Source: Candidatus Latescibacterota bacterium (GTDB lineage Bacteria > Latescibacterota > MVCY01). From it: a stretch of DNA of 16,893 nucleotides. Position 1 is the first letter of the stretch, and each line of letters starts with the position of its first letter. Where the stretch lies: NCBI GenBank assembly GCA_030629295.1, contig DAOVPH010000007.1:1-16893 (forward strand), read 5' to 3'. Shown here piece by piece: positions 1 through 7,587 of the stretch. Below the pieces are notes generated by a model. That model saw nothing but the letters and a program-made list of their open reading frames with translations, ran no database searches and was not told where the DNA came from. The translations under genes were made by a program, and so were the position numbers.

Positions 1-1911
1 CAGAACTTGGGTAATGAATGTCTGCTCCTTACTAGAATCCCACTGAACGGGGAGGATTCGCTCCTTATCGCTCAATAAATTTGAAATATTCGGGCACTCT
101 GCCCTGTGGATAGATATTCCCTTGCCCCGGGTGATGAATCCCACAATGCTATCGCCGGGCACAGGCTGGCAGCATCTGGCAAATCGTATCATCAAATTAT
201 CGTAACCTTGAATGGTTACCCCTGTTATGGTCGGTTTAGCCCGTTTAAAGATAGTAGGCAAGGACAATCTCTTTTGTGGTTGGGGGAATAGCTTGCCCAC
301 AATTCGGCTCAGGGAAATCTTGCCGCTGCCGACGGCAGCAAAGAGATGCTCCACATCTGTCACTCCCATAGAAAGGGCAAGGTCGAGCAACTCTTCTGCT
401 TTCAACTTGACTCTCCTTCTTTTCGCCTCCTGTTCGAGCAATTCCCGACCGAGTCGGACACTGTGGACATATTCCTCTGCCCGGAGCCATCTTCGGATAC
501 GGCTGCGGGCCTTTGAGGTTCGGACAATATTCAGCCAGTCACGATGAGGCACCTGATTTGCAGAGGTGATAATTTCCACCATATCACTATTCTTAAGTGG
601 AGAATCCAGAGAGGTCATCTGCCCGTTTACTTTTGCCCCCCGACAGTGGAGCCCCACATCGGTGTGGACTGCGAAGGCAAAGTCAATCGCTGTACTACCC
701 TTAGGTAACTGTTTCAAATCCCCCTTGGGGGTGAAGACAAATATCTCGTCCTGAAAGAGAGTGTCCTTCAGCTCCTTCATAAAATCGGCAGAGTCAACGG
801 TATCACGCTGCCAATCCAGTAGATGTCTGAGCCAGAACATCTTCTTGTCTAAATCATCTAATTTCTGCCTCCCCTCCTTGTATACCCAGTGAGCAGCTAT
901 TCCCTCCTCAGCTATTTGATCCATTCTCTTTGTCCTAATTTGTACCTCCACCATCTGTTTGCGAGGACCTATCACGGTAGTATGGAGGGACTGGTACATA
1001 TTCGATTTTGGGGTGGCGACGAAGTCTTTGAACCTATCGGCCACAGGGGTAAACATAACATGCACCAGACCCAAGGTATGGTAACATTCCTCTATTGAAT
1101 CCACAATAATCCTGATAGCGAAAAGGTCGTATATCTGGTCAAAAGGCTTTCCTCTGTTTTTCATCTTCCCGTAGATGCTGTAGAAATTCTTGGGACGCCC
1201 GGTTATTTTTGCCTTTATCCCTGCGTGCATCAAGGCTTTTCTGATGGGGAGCTCAATTTCCTCGATGTAACTTTCCCGTTGCTGGTGGCTCAATCGTACC
1301 TTCTCTTCTATCTCCCGGTAGACCCGGGGAGCTAAGTATTTCAGACTTAAGTCCTCAAGTTCCCACTTGATTCTGGCAATACCGAAACGGTGTGCCAGAG
1401 GGGCATAGACATCCCTGGTTTCCCGAGCAATCCGCCTCTGTTTCTTTGAGTCTAAGTACTGCAAAGTCTCCATATTATGCAAACGATCGGCGAACTTAAT
1501 CAGAATCACCCGGATATCCTTAGCCATAGAGAGAAACATCTTGCGGAAATTCTCTGCCTGTTGGGCTTTTCTGCTTTGCAACTTTAGCCCGCCGATCTTT
1601 GTCACCCCATCCACCAACATTGCTATCTCCCCACCAAATTCTGCCTTTATCTGTTGGTAGGTGACATCTGTGTCCTCAAGGGTGTCATGGAGCAGAGCTG
1701 CCGCTATGGTCATAGGATCAAGGTGAAGCTCTGACAGTATCTTAGCGACCTCAATACAATGTTTAACGGCCGGATCTCCTGACTTGCGTTTCTGTCCCTG
1801 ATGAGCCTGGCTGGCGAACTCGTAGGCCCGCCTTATCAGATCCAGATCGCTGTCCTTAGCGTACGATCTGATCGGCGCCAGCAGTTCGTTAATTTCAGCT
1901 TCCGGTTGCAT
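1..1911 (-). CDS. rel: Bifunctional (p)ppGpp synthetase/hydrolase, Rel/SpoT family (3' end off the window)
   Basis: This cytosolic stringent-response enzyme makes and degrades (p)ppGpp. Reading from an ATG at 1911 gives 637 codons with no stop; the frame leaves the window at base 1. The HD hydrolase domain is complete: His51, the His75-Asp76 pair in LLHDTLEDT, and Asp142 in FADRLHNM. The synthetase domain has GRPKNFYSIYGKMK and NMYQSLHTTVIGP. The RFKD motif near residue 290 is the RXKD form of bifunctional enzymes, not the EXDD of synthetase-only RelA. A TGS domain begins near residue 385 (DEIFVFTPKGDL), and the Cys-containing regulatory domain shows RCCQPVPGD near residue 575. The family usually runs to about 720-740 residues, so only the C-terminal ACT domain is missing, and that is due to the window edge. 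The start has an AGGAACAGGG ribosome-binding region. The gene is divergent from the glycosyltransferase at 2206. Confidence 0.97.
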   Translation of the reverse strand, partial: MQPEAEINELLAPIRSYAKDSDLDLIRRAYEFASQAHQGQKRKSGDPAVKHCIEVAKILSELHLDPMTIAAALLHDTLEDTDVTYQQIKAEFGGEIAMLVDGVTKIGGLKLQSRKAQQAENFRKMFLSMAKDIRVILIKFADRLHNMETLQYLDSKKQRRIARETRDVYAPLAHRFGIARIKWELEDLSLKYLAPRVYREIEEKVRLSHQQRESYIEEIELPIRKALMHAGIKAKITGRPKNFYSIYGKMKNRGKPFDQIYDLFAIRIIVDSIEECYHTLGLVHVMFTPVADRFKDFVATPKSNMYQSLHTTVIGPRKQMVEVQIRTKRMDQIAEEGIAAHWVYKEGRQKLDDLDKKMFWLRHLLDWQRDTVDSADFMKELKDTLFQDEIFVFTPKGDLKQLPKGSTAIDFAFAVHTDVGLHCRGAKVNGQMTSLDSPLKNSDMVEIITSANQVPHRDWLNIVRTSKARSRIRRWLRAEEYVHSVRLGRELLEQEAKRRRVKLKAEELLDLALSMGVTDVEHLFAAVGSGKISLSRIVGKLFPQPQKRLSLPTIFKRAKPTITGVTIQGYDNLMIRFARCCQPVPGDSIVGFITRGKGISIHRAECPNISNLLSDKERILPVQWDSSKEQTFITQVL

Positions 1912-1928
1912 CCCTGTTCCTTTTTAGC

Positions 1929-1955
1929 TTGACACTACGGCGATAAATGTATAAT
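1929..1955 (+). promoter_or_regulatory. Possible sigma70-type promoter
   Basis: The plus strand has an exact TTGACA at 1929-1934 and an exact TATAAT at 1950-1955. The 15-base spacer is shorter than the usual 16-18. It points toward the only plus-strand gene, starting about 250 bases downstream. Both hexamers being perfect is suggestive, but the short spacer and long leader make this only a candidate. Confidence 0.3.
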
Positions 1956-1984
1956 TTTACCTGTCGAAGCCGGCTAATTTCATC

Positions 1985-2000
1985 GGCGTCTGGAGACGCC
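1985..2000. repeat. Short perfect hairpin
   Basis: GGCGTCT and AGACGCC form a perfect 7-bp inverted repeat with a 2-base centre. It lies in the divergent region between rel and the GT2 gene. No T-run follows on either side, so it is not an obvious terminator. It may belong to a dispersed repeat. Confidence 0.4.
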
Positions 2001-2036
2001 TCCCACATCCTGATCCTAAAGAGAGAACGGAGGACT

Positions 2037-2130
2037 GGTTGCTGGTTAATTGGTTGATTGGTTAATCGGTTAATTGGTGAGTGAGGGCTCAACTTCCCTA
2101 ATGACTGATGTCCAATGACTGGTGACCTAA
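2037..2130. repeat. Degenerate short tandem repeats
   Basis: A GGTTAATT/GGTTGATT-like motif recurs about five times between 2037 and 2080. It is followed by two near-copies of a GACTGRTG-type word (AATGACTGATGTCC, then AATGACTGGTGACC) up to about 2130. No gene is visible here: the reading frames have no ribosome-binding site and encode only repeat-derived peptides. It looks like slippage-prone intergenic filler that occupies most of the divergent gap. Confidence 0.55.
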
Positions 2131-2205
2131 TGGTTGTCCTAAAGGCATTCACATAGATTTCAAGACCCTGTTTTATTTAGAGACATAGAACTTATGGAGA
2201 GACAC

Positions 2206-3096
2206 ATGCGTGTCAGCGGATTCACCTTTGTAAGAAATGCCATTAAGCTCTACTACCCTGTGGTTGAGTCGATCACTTCCATCCTGCCCATCTGTGATGA
2301 GTTCATCGTCGCTGCCGGCGATTCAGACGACGGGACCACAGAGTTGATTCGGTCGATCAATTCGGACAAGATAAAAATTATCGAAACCGTTTGGGACCCC
2401 AAATACTTCGTCCGAGGGGCTATCAATGCCCAACAAACAAACATTGCCCTGGATGCCTGCACCGGTGACTGGGCATTCTATCTTCAGGCCGACGAAGTAG
2501 TGCACCAGAAACATCTTCCCATTATAACAAGAAAGATGGAACGATATTTAAACACCCCAGAGGTGGAAGGGTTGCTTTTCGGATACAAACATTTTTACGG
2601 CGATTACTGGCATTACCAGAAAGTTCACGGCTGGTACAGATACGAAATCAGAGTGGTGAGGACTGGTATCGGCGTTCGCTCTTGGAAAAGCGCCCAGAGC
2701 TTCCGTAGAGATGAGAAGAAACTGAAAGTGGCCCCCGCAGACGCTGAAATCTACCACTACGGCTGGGTCAGACCCCCTGATAGGATGAAACAGAAACAGA
2801 TTGCTTTGGACTCCCTCCACCACCCCAGAGAATGGATAGAACTTCACCATCCGGACAAAACGGCCGAATTCGACTACGGCAGCCTGAAACATTTTGCTCT
2901 TTTTCAAGAGACTCACCCCCAGGTAATGCAGAACAGGATAGCACAGATGGACTGGAGGGTCAAAGGAGATTCAAAATCAAATATAAAACACAAACATAAC
3001 ACACTAAGAATAAGAATTCTCTCGTTTATTGAAAATAGAATCCTGAAAACCAGCGTGTGGGAGCGAAAAAATTATATCTTGCTAAGAAACCCATAG
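2206..3096 (+). CDS. Glycosyltransferase, family 2-like
   Basis: This is a predicted cytosolic sugar transferase with a GT-A fold. The N-terminus (SGFTFVRNA, then DEFIVAAGDSDDGTTELI) is the nucleotide-binding Rossmann-like strand pattern of GT2 enzymes. The usual DXD metal site is replaced by QADEVV near residue 95, and YHYGWVRPP lies in the second half. Length is 296 residues. I chose the ATG at 2206 because GGAGAG lies 4 bases before it; an in-frame ATG at 2194 has no good ribosome-binding site and would add four residues. It is the only plus-strand gene and converges on the GT4 gene with 13 bases between stops. The acceptor and donor sugars cannot be read from sequence. A role in envelope or surface polysaccharide synthesis is inferred from the neighbouring GT4. 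Confidence 0.88.
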   Translation: MRVSGFTFVRNAIKLYYPVVESITSILPICDEFIVAAGDSDDGTTELIRSINSDKIKIIETVWDPKYFVRGAINAQQTNIALDACTGDWAFYLQADEVVHQKHLPIITRKMERYLNTPEVEGLLFGYKHFYGDYWHYQKVHGWYRYEIRVVRTGIGVRSWKSAQSFRRDEKKLKVAPADAEIYHYGWVRPPDRMKQKQIALDSLHHPREWIELHHPDKTAEFDYGSLKHFALFQETHPQVMQNRIAQMDWRVKGDSKSNIKHKHNTLRIRILSFIENRILKTSVWERKNYILLRNP

Positions 3097-3109
3097 TTGA
3101 TCCCCTTCC

Positions 3110-4201
3110 TCACTTTTCTCCCAACGCAGAGCGGTAGACCTCCTCAGTTTTCTTTGCCATCTGTTCAGCAGAGAATCGCCTGACTGTGCTGTGGCCCGCT
3201 TTGACCATCCCCTGTGCCAAGCCGGAATCATTGAGCAGCCTTAAAACCCCTTCAGCCAATCTCTTCGGATCCCTGGGAGGCACTAAAATCCCGTTTTCTT
3301 CGTCTTTAACCAGATCCGGTATGCCCCCTGTCTCAGTTGCCACTACCGGTACTCCAGCGGCCATCGCATCCAGAATTGAGGTGCACAAGCCTTCCAGATA
3401 GGAAGATATCACAAACACATCAAACAGAGAAAGGAGCCTGGGGATATCTTCCCGGAAGCCGGTGAAAATCACCGAATCCCCAAGGCCCAATTCAGCGGTC
3501 AGTCGCCTCAATCTACCTGCTTCTTTGCCTTCTCCTACGATCAGGAATCTGACCTGGGGCAATCGGTCAACCACAATTCTGGCCGCCCTAAGGAAATTGG
3601 GATAATCCTTGTGGGGAGCCAAAGCAGCCACTATGCCCACCACTTTTTCTTCTCCCTTCAGCTGAAATTCCTTATAAAGCTCTTCAAGAGGATCGATATT
3701 TTCAAAACGGCGAAGGTCTATCCCGCTGTGGACGACTACTACCTTTTCTTCTGCAATTCCGCCTTTGATTAAGACTTCTTTAACCCCTGTGGAGACGGCG
3801 ATAAATTTATCCGGCGCTTCGTACTTATAGGAGTTAAGCCAACCTTTCTCCCCTACGGGGAAATCGACCCGACGGGAGACAATCAGGGCTGGAATTCTCG
3901 TCACTTTAGAGGCGATTATCCCCACAGAATGGGCGTGGGCACTGTGACAGTGGGCAACTTGGTAGCCTTTCCTTTTTATCAAGCGGGCTAATTTGTACCC
4001 TGCCCTCAGGTCAAACTCTCCCCGCATAGGGAGAGGTTCTATGGTGATGCCTCTCTCTGCCGCCCTTTTGGCTAATTCACTGTCCGGGGGACAGGCCACA
4101 GCCACCTGGTGTCCTCGCCTCACCAGAAGCAATGAGAGCAGAAGCACCTGATTTTCTCCTCCCCGCCAGCTTTTCTCCGAGTCGATGTGCAAGATTTTCA
4201 T
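3110..4201 (-). CDS. Glycosyltransferase, family 4 (GT-B fold)
   Basis: This is a retaining GT-B glycosyltransferase that moves a sugar from a nucleotide donor, most likely for envelope polysaccharide or lipid-linked glycan. The N-terminal domain begins KILHIDSEKSWRGGENQ, the acceptor-side GGE loop of this family. The C-terminal domain has GIVAALAPHKD, FLIVGEGKE, VIFTGFREDIP and LEGLCTSILDAMAAGVPVV. The family EX7E motif reads E-X7-D here, a variation known in this subfamily. Starting at the ATG at 4201 gives 363 residues and the usual family start MKILHI. An ATG at 4225 would add eight unconserved residues, and neither start has a strong ribosome-binding site. It converges on the plus-strand GT2 gene. 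Confidence 0.92.
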   Translation of the reverse strand: MKILHIDSEKSWRGGENQVLLLSLLLVRRGHQVAVACPPDSELAKRAAERGITIEPLPMRGEFDLRAGYKLARLIKRKGYQVAHCHSAHAHSVGIIASKVTRIPALIVSRRVDFPVGEKGWLNSYKYEAPDKFIAVSTGVKEVLIKGGIAEEKVVVVHSGIDLRRFENIDPLEELYKEFQLKGEEKVVGIVAALAPHKDYPNFLRAARIVVDRLPQVRFLIVGEGKEAGRLRRLTAELGLGDSVIFTGFREDIPRLLSLFDVFVISSYLEGLCTSILDAMAAGVPVVATETGGIPDLVKDEENGILVPPRDPKRLAEGVLRLLNDSGLAQGMVKAGHSTVRRFSAEQMAKKTEEVYRSALGEK

Positions 4202-4329
4202 AGCGAGAGCAAAACTAATCAACATTGACTTAGATAGATTTTAATTGATCTACTACTGGGAGCATAATATAGTGTGCATTATTTCTTGAGAGTTTACGAA
4301 CGGATCACGCTTTGGATTTTGTCACTTTT

Positions 4330-5079
4330 TCAGGCTATTCGCATGGTCAGCCCTCCGTCGACCACTAAGACCTCACCAGTAATATAGTCATTTTTCACCA
4401 GAGAGACAACTGCCTGAGCCACTTCTTCGGGTTTGCCCAGCCGATGCAGCATAATGCGGTTATCTATGGCGTGCCTTTTAGCCTCTGCCGGGGTGACAGC
4501 GTGAAAATCGGTGTCAATAATCCCCGGTGCCACACAGTTGACCCGCACATTATCCTGGCTAACTTCCATGGCCAGACAGCGGGTAAGGTGCATCACCGCT
4601 GCTTTGACCGTAGCGTAGGCTGCAATACCCTTCACACCTCGCAATCCAGCCACTGAACCTATGTTAACAATCACCCCTTCTTTTCTCTCGATCATAGCTG
4701 GCAGGGCTAAGCGGCAGCAACGGGCTGTTCCCAGAAGGTGAACCTCAAGTGCCCGCTGCCAGGCAGGTTCGTCAAGCTCTAACAGTGAGCCATCGCAGCG
4801 GCCGCCAGCATTGTTGACCAACACATCCAACCCGCCCCATTCCTGCTGGATACTGCGGAACATAGCCTCCACCTGCTGACGATCACCAACATCGGCCTGC
4901 GACAATAAGGTCTTACTTCCCATTGCCTTGATCTGCTCCGCCACCTCCGAAGCCGATTTTGCGTTACTTACATAATTGACCGCAACATCTGCCCCTTCCT
5001 GGGCCAGGGCCAGAGCTGTTGCTTTGCCAATACCACGACTGGCGCCAGTGACCAGCACTTTCTTGCCTCTCAAATCCAT
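4330..5079 (-). CDS. SDR-family NAD(P)-dependent oxidoreductase, FabG-like
   Basis: This is a classical short-chain dehydrogenase/reductase of 249 residues. The cofactor-binding TGASRGIG is at 11-18, the structural NNAG at 89-92, and the catalytic set is Ser142, Tyr155 and Lys159 (YATVK). The C-terminus (ITGEVLVVDGGLTMRIA) is typical of FabG-like 3-oxoacyl-ACP reductases. The sequence cannot separate a true fatty-acid FabG from a sugar or alcohol dehydrogenase. No acyl carrier protein or other fab gene is nearby, which argues against a dedicated fatty-acid operon. The start is well supported: AGGAGG lies 7 bases before the ATG at 5079. The permease ends 90 bases upstream, with part of a dispersed repeat in between. 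Confidence 0.93.
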   Translation of the reverse strand: MDLRGKKVLVTGASRGIGKATALALAQEGADVAVNYVSNAKSASEVAEQIKAMGSKTLLSQADVGDRQQVEAMFRSIQQEWGGLDVLVNNAGGRCDGSLLELDEPAWQRALEVHLLGTARCCRLALPAMIERKEGVIVNIGSVAGLRGVKGIAAYATVKAAVMHLTRCLAMEVSQDNVRVNCVAPGIIDTDFHAVTPAEAKRHAIDNRIMLHRLGKPEEVAQAVVSLVKNDYITGEVLVVDGGLTMRIA

Positions 5080-5108
5080 AAAATAGACCTCCTCTTTTCA
5101 AATGGCGA

Positions 5109-5132
5109 TGTGCCTCTGTGTTTCCGTGGTTA
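5109..5132. repeat. Fragment of dispersed CCACGGA/CACAGAGG-type repeat
   Basis: Read on the minus strand this is TAACCACGGAAACACAGAGG followed by CACA. It shares ACCACGGA with the repeat end near 10851 and CACAGAGG with the fragment at 12663. It sits in the gap between the permease and the SDR gene, just upstream of the SDR ribosome-binding site. Confidence 0.5.
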
Positions 5133-5169
5133 TTTGAGAAATAGCCTCTGAGATATTTATGACCACTCC

Positions 5170-6165
5170 TCAATTGAGCAGAGAATAGGCGTAGCCCAGA
5201 ATGCTTGCTCCCACCAGCGTAATAAATAGGTAAAACGCTACTGTCTTCCTGTTGAAAGTGGCGTACAAGGCAAAGAGGGTGGAGAATTTGGTTGCCGGCC
5301 CAGAGATAAAGAAGGCCAGAGCAGCCCCCTGGCTCATTCCCATCCGTGTGAGCACTTCTATTATCGGAATGCTCCCACCGCCGCAGGCGTAAAGCGGCAC
5401 TCCCATAGCCACAGCTATTAGCACCCCCAATCTGCTCTGTTTGCCCAACAGGGAAACAATCCACCAGGATGGGATGAGCGTTTGCACAATTGCAGCGATA
5501 AAGATACCCAACAAAAAATATTTTCCGATAAATGTGAATAGCTTCCAGAACTCTTTGCAAAACAAGGGAATTTGCAACTCACCGCTGTTTTTTTCAACGG
5601 AGGGTCTCGATCGACTTTCACAATTCAGCAGAGAGTTTTGTTTCTGATTTTCTGACCTGTCAACAGCGAAGCAGAGCATGTCCCTATTTAACAAATAGCT
5701 GGTGAGCGCTCCAGCGGAGCCTCCCAACAGAAAGGCACTGATGGTTCTGGCCAGTGCCATTCTCATCCCCATCGCCCCGGCGGTGAGGACAAACAGAGAG
5801 GGATTCATCAAGGGAGAGGCAACAAGGAAGGCCATCAAGGGAGAAAGGGGAACTCCTGTGTGAAATAGGGCGGCAAGTAAGGGAATGGCGGCAAAGGTGG
5901 GCAGGGGAGATATTACCCCCACTAAACAGGCTAAGGCCACAGCGGATTTTCTCCTTCTCCCCAGAAATTCCGACATCCTCTCTCCGGAGAAAAGAACAGA
6001 GAATACGGCGGCGATTGCCACGGCTGCCAGGGCGAAATACCACAATTGTGACAGCAAATCCCCTACTCCGGCCAGCACTCTTGCTGTGTATGTGCCCTCA
6101 AGGACATACTCTATCGTTGAAATGAGCCGCCAGAACAGATGAAAAATGTGACTGGGGAAATCCAA
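5170..6165 (-). CDS. ArsP/DUF318-family permease
   Basis: This is a polytopic inner-membrane protein of 331 residues with about eight hydrophobic segments. It matches the two-repeat permease family PF03773 (ArsP_1/DUF318). Each half has the Pro/Gly-rich motif of the family: ISPLPTFAAIPLLAAL with SPLMNPSLF in the first half, and VPLYACGGGSIPIIE with FFISGPATKFS in the second. A hydrophilic linker at about 165-205 separates the halves. Some family members export organoarsenicals or metals, but the substrate here is unknown, and no ArsR-type regulator is adjacent. The first codon is TTG at 6165 with AAGGCGG before it; an in-frame stop lies shortly upstream. It follows the broken nitroreductase by 65 bases, so the two may have been co-transcribed. 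Confidence 0.9.
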   Translation of the reverse strand: MDFPSHIFHLFWRLISTIEYVLEGTYTARVLAGVGDLLSQLWYFALAAVAIAAVFSVLFSGERMSEFLGRRRKSAVALACLVGVISPLPTFAAIPLLAALFHTGVPLSPLMAFLVASPLMNPSLFVLTAGAMGMRMALARTISAFLLGGSAGALTSYLLNRDMLCFAVDRSENQKQNSLLNCESRSRPSVEKNSGELQIPLFCKEFWKLFTFIGKYFLLGIFIAAIVQTLIPSWWIVSLLGKQSRLGVLIAVAMGVPLYACGGGSIPIIEVLTRMGMSQGAALAFFISGPATKFSTLFALYATFNRKTVAFYLFITLVGASILGYAYSLLN

Positions 6166-6230
6166 CTTCCCGCCTTGCCGGATTCAATAGATTGGCCTGC
6201 TGGAGTTATGCCTCTGGTTTTAAGGTAATG

Positions 6231-6506
6231 TTAAGATTGTAACAGGCGATGTGGCGAAACCGTTGTGCAAACGGTTAATTTAACCACTGGAGCTTCTCCC
6301 ACAAACCGCTGCCCATTGCATGCTTCCACCAATTTCTCTTTCAATCCGGCATCTCTGACCACAATAAATCTCTAGGGCTGAGCATTCCTCCCCGAAGGGG
6401 CAAGTCTTATCGCATCCAGAACTGCATCTAATTTCTCCGCCGGCACAGGATCTGGCCGATATCTTCTGACACTTTTTCGCTCTTTAATCGTCTGATGAAT
6501 GTCCAT
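6231..6506 (-). pseudogene. Nitroreductase-family pseudogene (internal amber stop, C-terminus lost)
   Basis: Flavin-dependent nitroreductases reduce nitro groups, quinones or flavins. The ATG at 6506 has GAGGAGGTGG before it. The first 43 residues match the family N-terminus: RKSVRRYRPDPVPAEKLD and LAPSGRNAQP. A TAG then stands at 6372-6374 exactly where the family has Trp (NAQPW). The same frame continues with family-like RFIVVRDAGLKEKL and GQRFVGEAPVVK. After that the match fades, and a TAA follows at 6231-6233. The family is usually about 170-200 residues, so a TGG-to-TAG change and loss of the C-terminal half are both evident. UAG is used as an ordinary stop by prs and the GT2 gene here, which argues against recoding. 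Confidence 0.85.
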
Positions 6507-6510
6507 CTCA

Positions 6511-6714
6511 CTACTCCACCTCCTCAGTTCTGGTGTAGCCGAGCGGAACAGGTCCATCGGTGGCAGGCACCGCTATTTTGACAACCCATCCGTGAATCTC
6601 TTTGCCGTGGACATTTATTGCCTTCGCTTTTTTTTCTAAGATGACAGATTCGTTACTGATAAAAGAACAATCTGTGCAAAACAAGACCTCGGTCTTTGTC
6701 TCTTTTTGTTTCAT
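6511..6714 (-). CDS. Small hypothetical protein with a CxxC pair
   Basis: I do not recognise this 67-residue protein. It begins MKQKETKTEVLFCTDCSF, with Cys13 and Cys16 spaced like a metal or redox site. The rest looks like a small beta-rich soluble domain (HGKEIHGWVVKIAVP). There is no signal peptide or membrane segment. A strong ribosome-binding site, GGAGGGAG, lies just before the ATG at 6714, which supports real translation. The stop at 6511 is 4 bases before the nitroreductase ATG, and the ribosome-binding site of that gene lies within the last codons of this one. That is an operon arrangement with likely translational coupling, so it may once have partnered the oxidoreductase. Confidence 0.7.
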   Translation of the reverse strand: MKQKETKTEVLFCTDCSFISNESVILEKKAKAINVHGKEIHGWVVKIAVPATDGPVPLGYTRTEEVE

Positions 6715-6765
6715 AGAACTCCCTCCTGCATTACATTAAATCCAGTATCAAGTACAGTTAAGAGT

Positions 6766-6921
6766 GATTAATTCGTAAAAAGTCGCTAAAGCTGATTTTT
6801 CACCGCCAAGTCGCCAAGGACGCAAACAAAAGATATTCCTGATAATTAAGTGATTATATGTTTCGCCTTCTTTGCGCTCTTGCGTCTCTGCGTTAGATTT
6901 TAGACTTTTTACGAGTGAATC
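6766..6921. mobile_element. MITE-like foldback element
   Basis: The ends are near-perfect inverted repeats. The left end, GATTAATTCGTAAAAAGTC (6766-6784), matches the complement of the right end (6903-6921) at 17 of 19 bases. The next stretches also pair loosely: CGCCAAGGACGCAAA-type sequence on the left against CGCAGAGACGCAAGAGCG-type on the right. The interior carries no gene. ATCCAGTA occurs outside both ends (6740-6747 and 6925-6932), possibly a degenerate target duplication, but this may be chance. A second end of the same family lies at 10824. The element fills most of the 345-base gap between the 67-residue gene and the nuclease gene. Confidence 0.65.
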
Positions 6922-7059
6922 AATATCCAGTACCTATCAGTGTTCAAATTTCCAGACCCAAGTTTAAGGGAAATAGGGAAAACTGCATAGAACAGGATTA
7001 GAGGGCAACTTACGATTTAAACAGAGATAACAGCAGGGGATTACAACGGGGGGAAGCAG
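6922..7059. other. Intergenic stretch without recognisable content
   Basis: Between the foldback element and the stop of the nuclease gene I see no open frame with a ribosome-binding site, no RNA fold, and no hairpin followed by a T-run. A terminator for the ribosomal-protein operon would be expected around here but is not evident. Confidence 0.5.
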
Positions 7060-7542
7060 TTAAATGTTAAACTTCCCGAAATCCTCGGGATTAATGCGGT
7101 TAAGTCTATCTCGCAGTCTCTGGGCCTTTTTCTCTGGATCGTCCTCTTCCGGTGGGTTTTCCGTTTCCAGAATCTTTTCGGCAACGAATATGGGCGCCTT
7201 CAGTTTCAGTGCCATAATGATGGAATCGGAGGGGCGGGCGTCTATTTTGAACACCTTCTTGCCCATCTGTAAGAAAAACTCAGCATAAAAGGTCTGATCG
7301 ACAAGCTCTGAGATGACCATCCTGGTCAGTTTCACCTCCAGGGCATCCAGAACGCTTTTGAACAGGTCGTGGGTCAGTGGCCTTCTGAAGTTTAGCCCAC
7401 TCAATTCAAAGGCAATAGCACTGGCCTCGGCTTGGCCTATCCAGATAGGGAGAACACGGTCTCCGCCCACCTCCTTCAATAACACCACCGGTGAGTTGCT
7501 CCGATTATCTATTGCTAACCCTGACACATCTACTTTTATCAT
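7060..7542 (-). CDS. Bifunctional nuclease (BFN/DUF151) family protein
   Basis: This 160-residue protein belongs to PF02577. Homologues are reported as nucleases active on DNA and RNA, though the role in bacteria is poorly defined. Family features are VDVSGLAID, SPVVLLKE, VLPIWIGQAEASAIAFEL, RPLTHDLFKSVLDAL, and KIDARPSDSIIMALKLKAPIFV, followed by an acidic linker (ENPPEEDDPEKK) and a charged C-terminus. I chose the ATG at 7542, which gives the usual MIKVDV-type start with GGCGGAG before it; a longer frame from a TTG at 7575 adds 11 unconserved residues. It lies downstream of rplI by 45 bases and is probably the last gene of that operon. Confidence 0.9.
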   Translation of the reverse strand: MIKVDVSGLAIDNRSNSPVVLLKEVGGDRVLPIWIGQAEASAIAFELSGLNFRRPLTHDLFKSVLDALEVKLTRMVISELVDQTFYAEFFLQMGKKVFKIDARPSDSIIMALKLKAPIFVAEKILETENPPEEDDPEKKAQRLRDRLNRINPEDFGKFNI

Positions 7543-7587
7543 AGTCTCCGCCTCTAAGGGAGGATATAAAGCCAATATTAGCTTACG

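Noticed and set aside
2037..2130. Possible CRISPR array in the repeat region before the GT2 gene
   Set aside because: The units are only about 8 bases, degenerate and without spacers of constant length.
1895..2152. An 85-codon minus-strand frame through the tandem repeats
   Set aside because: The product is made of repeat-derived residues and it overlaps the rel start.
4964..5560. A 198-codon minus-strand frame across the permease/SDR junction
   Set aside because: It overlaps two clearly conserved genes in another frame and its product has no family-like pattern.
6372..6374. Amber codon in the nitroreductase as a possible recoding (pyrrolysine-like) event
   Set aside because: The family has Trp here, the frame is also truncated further on, and UAG ends prs and the GT2 gene normally in this window.
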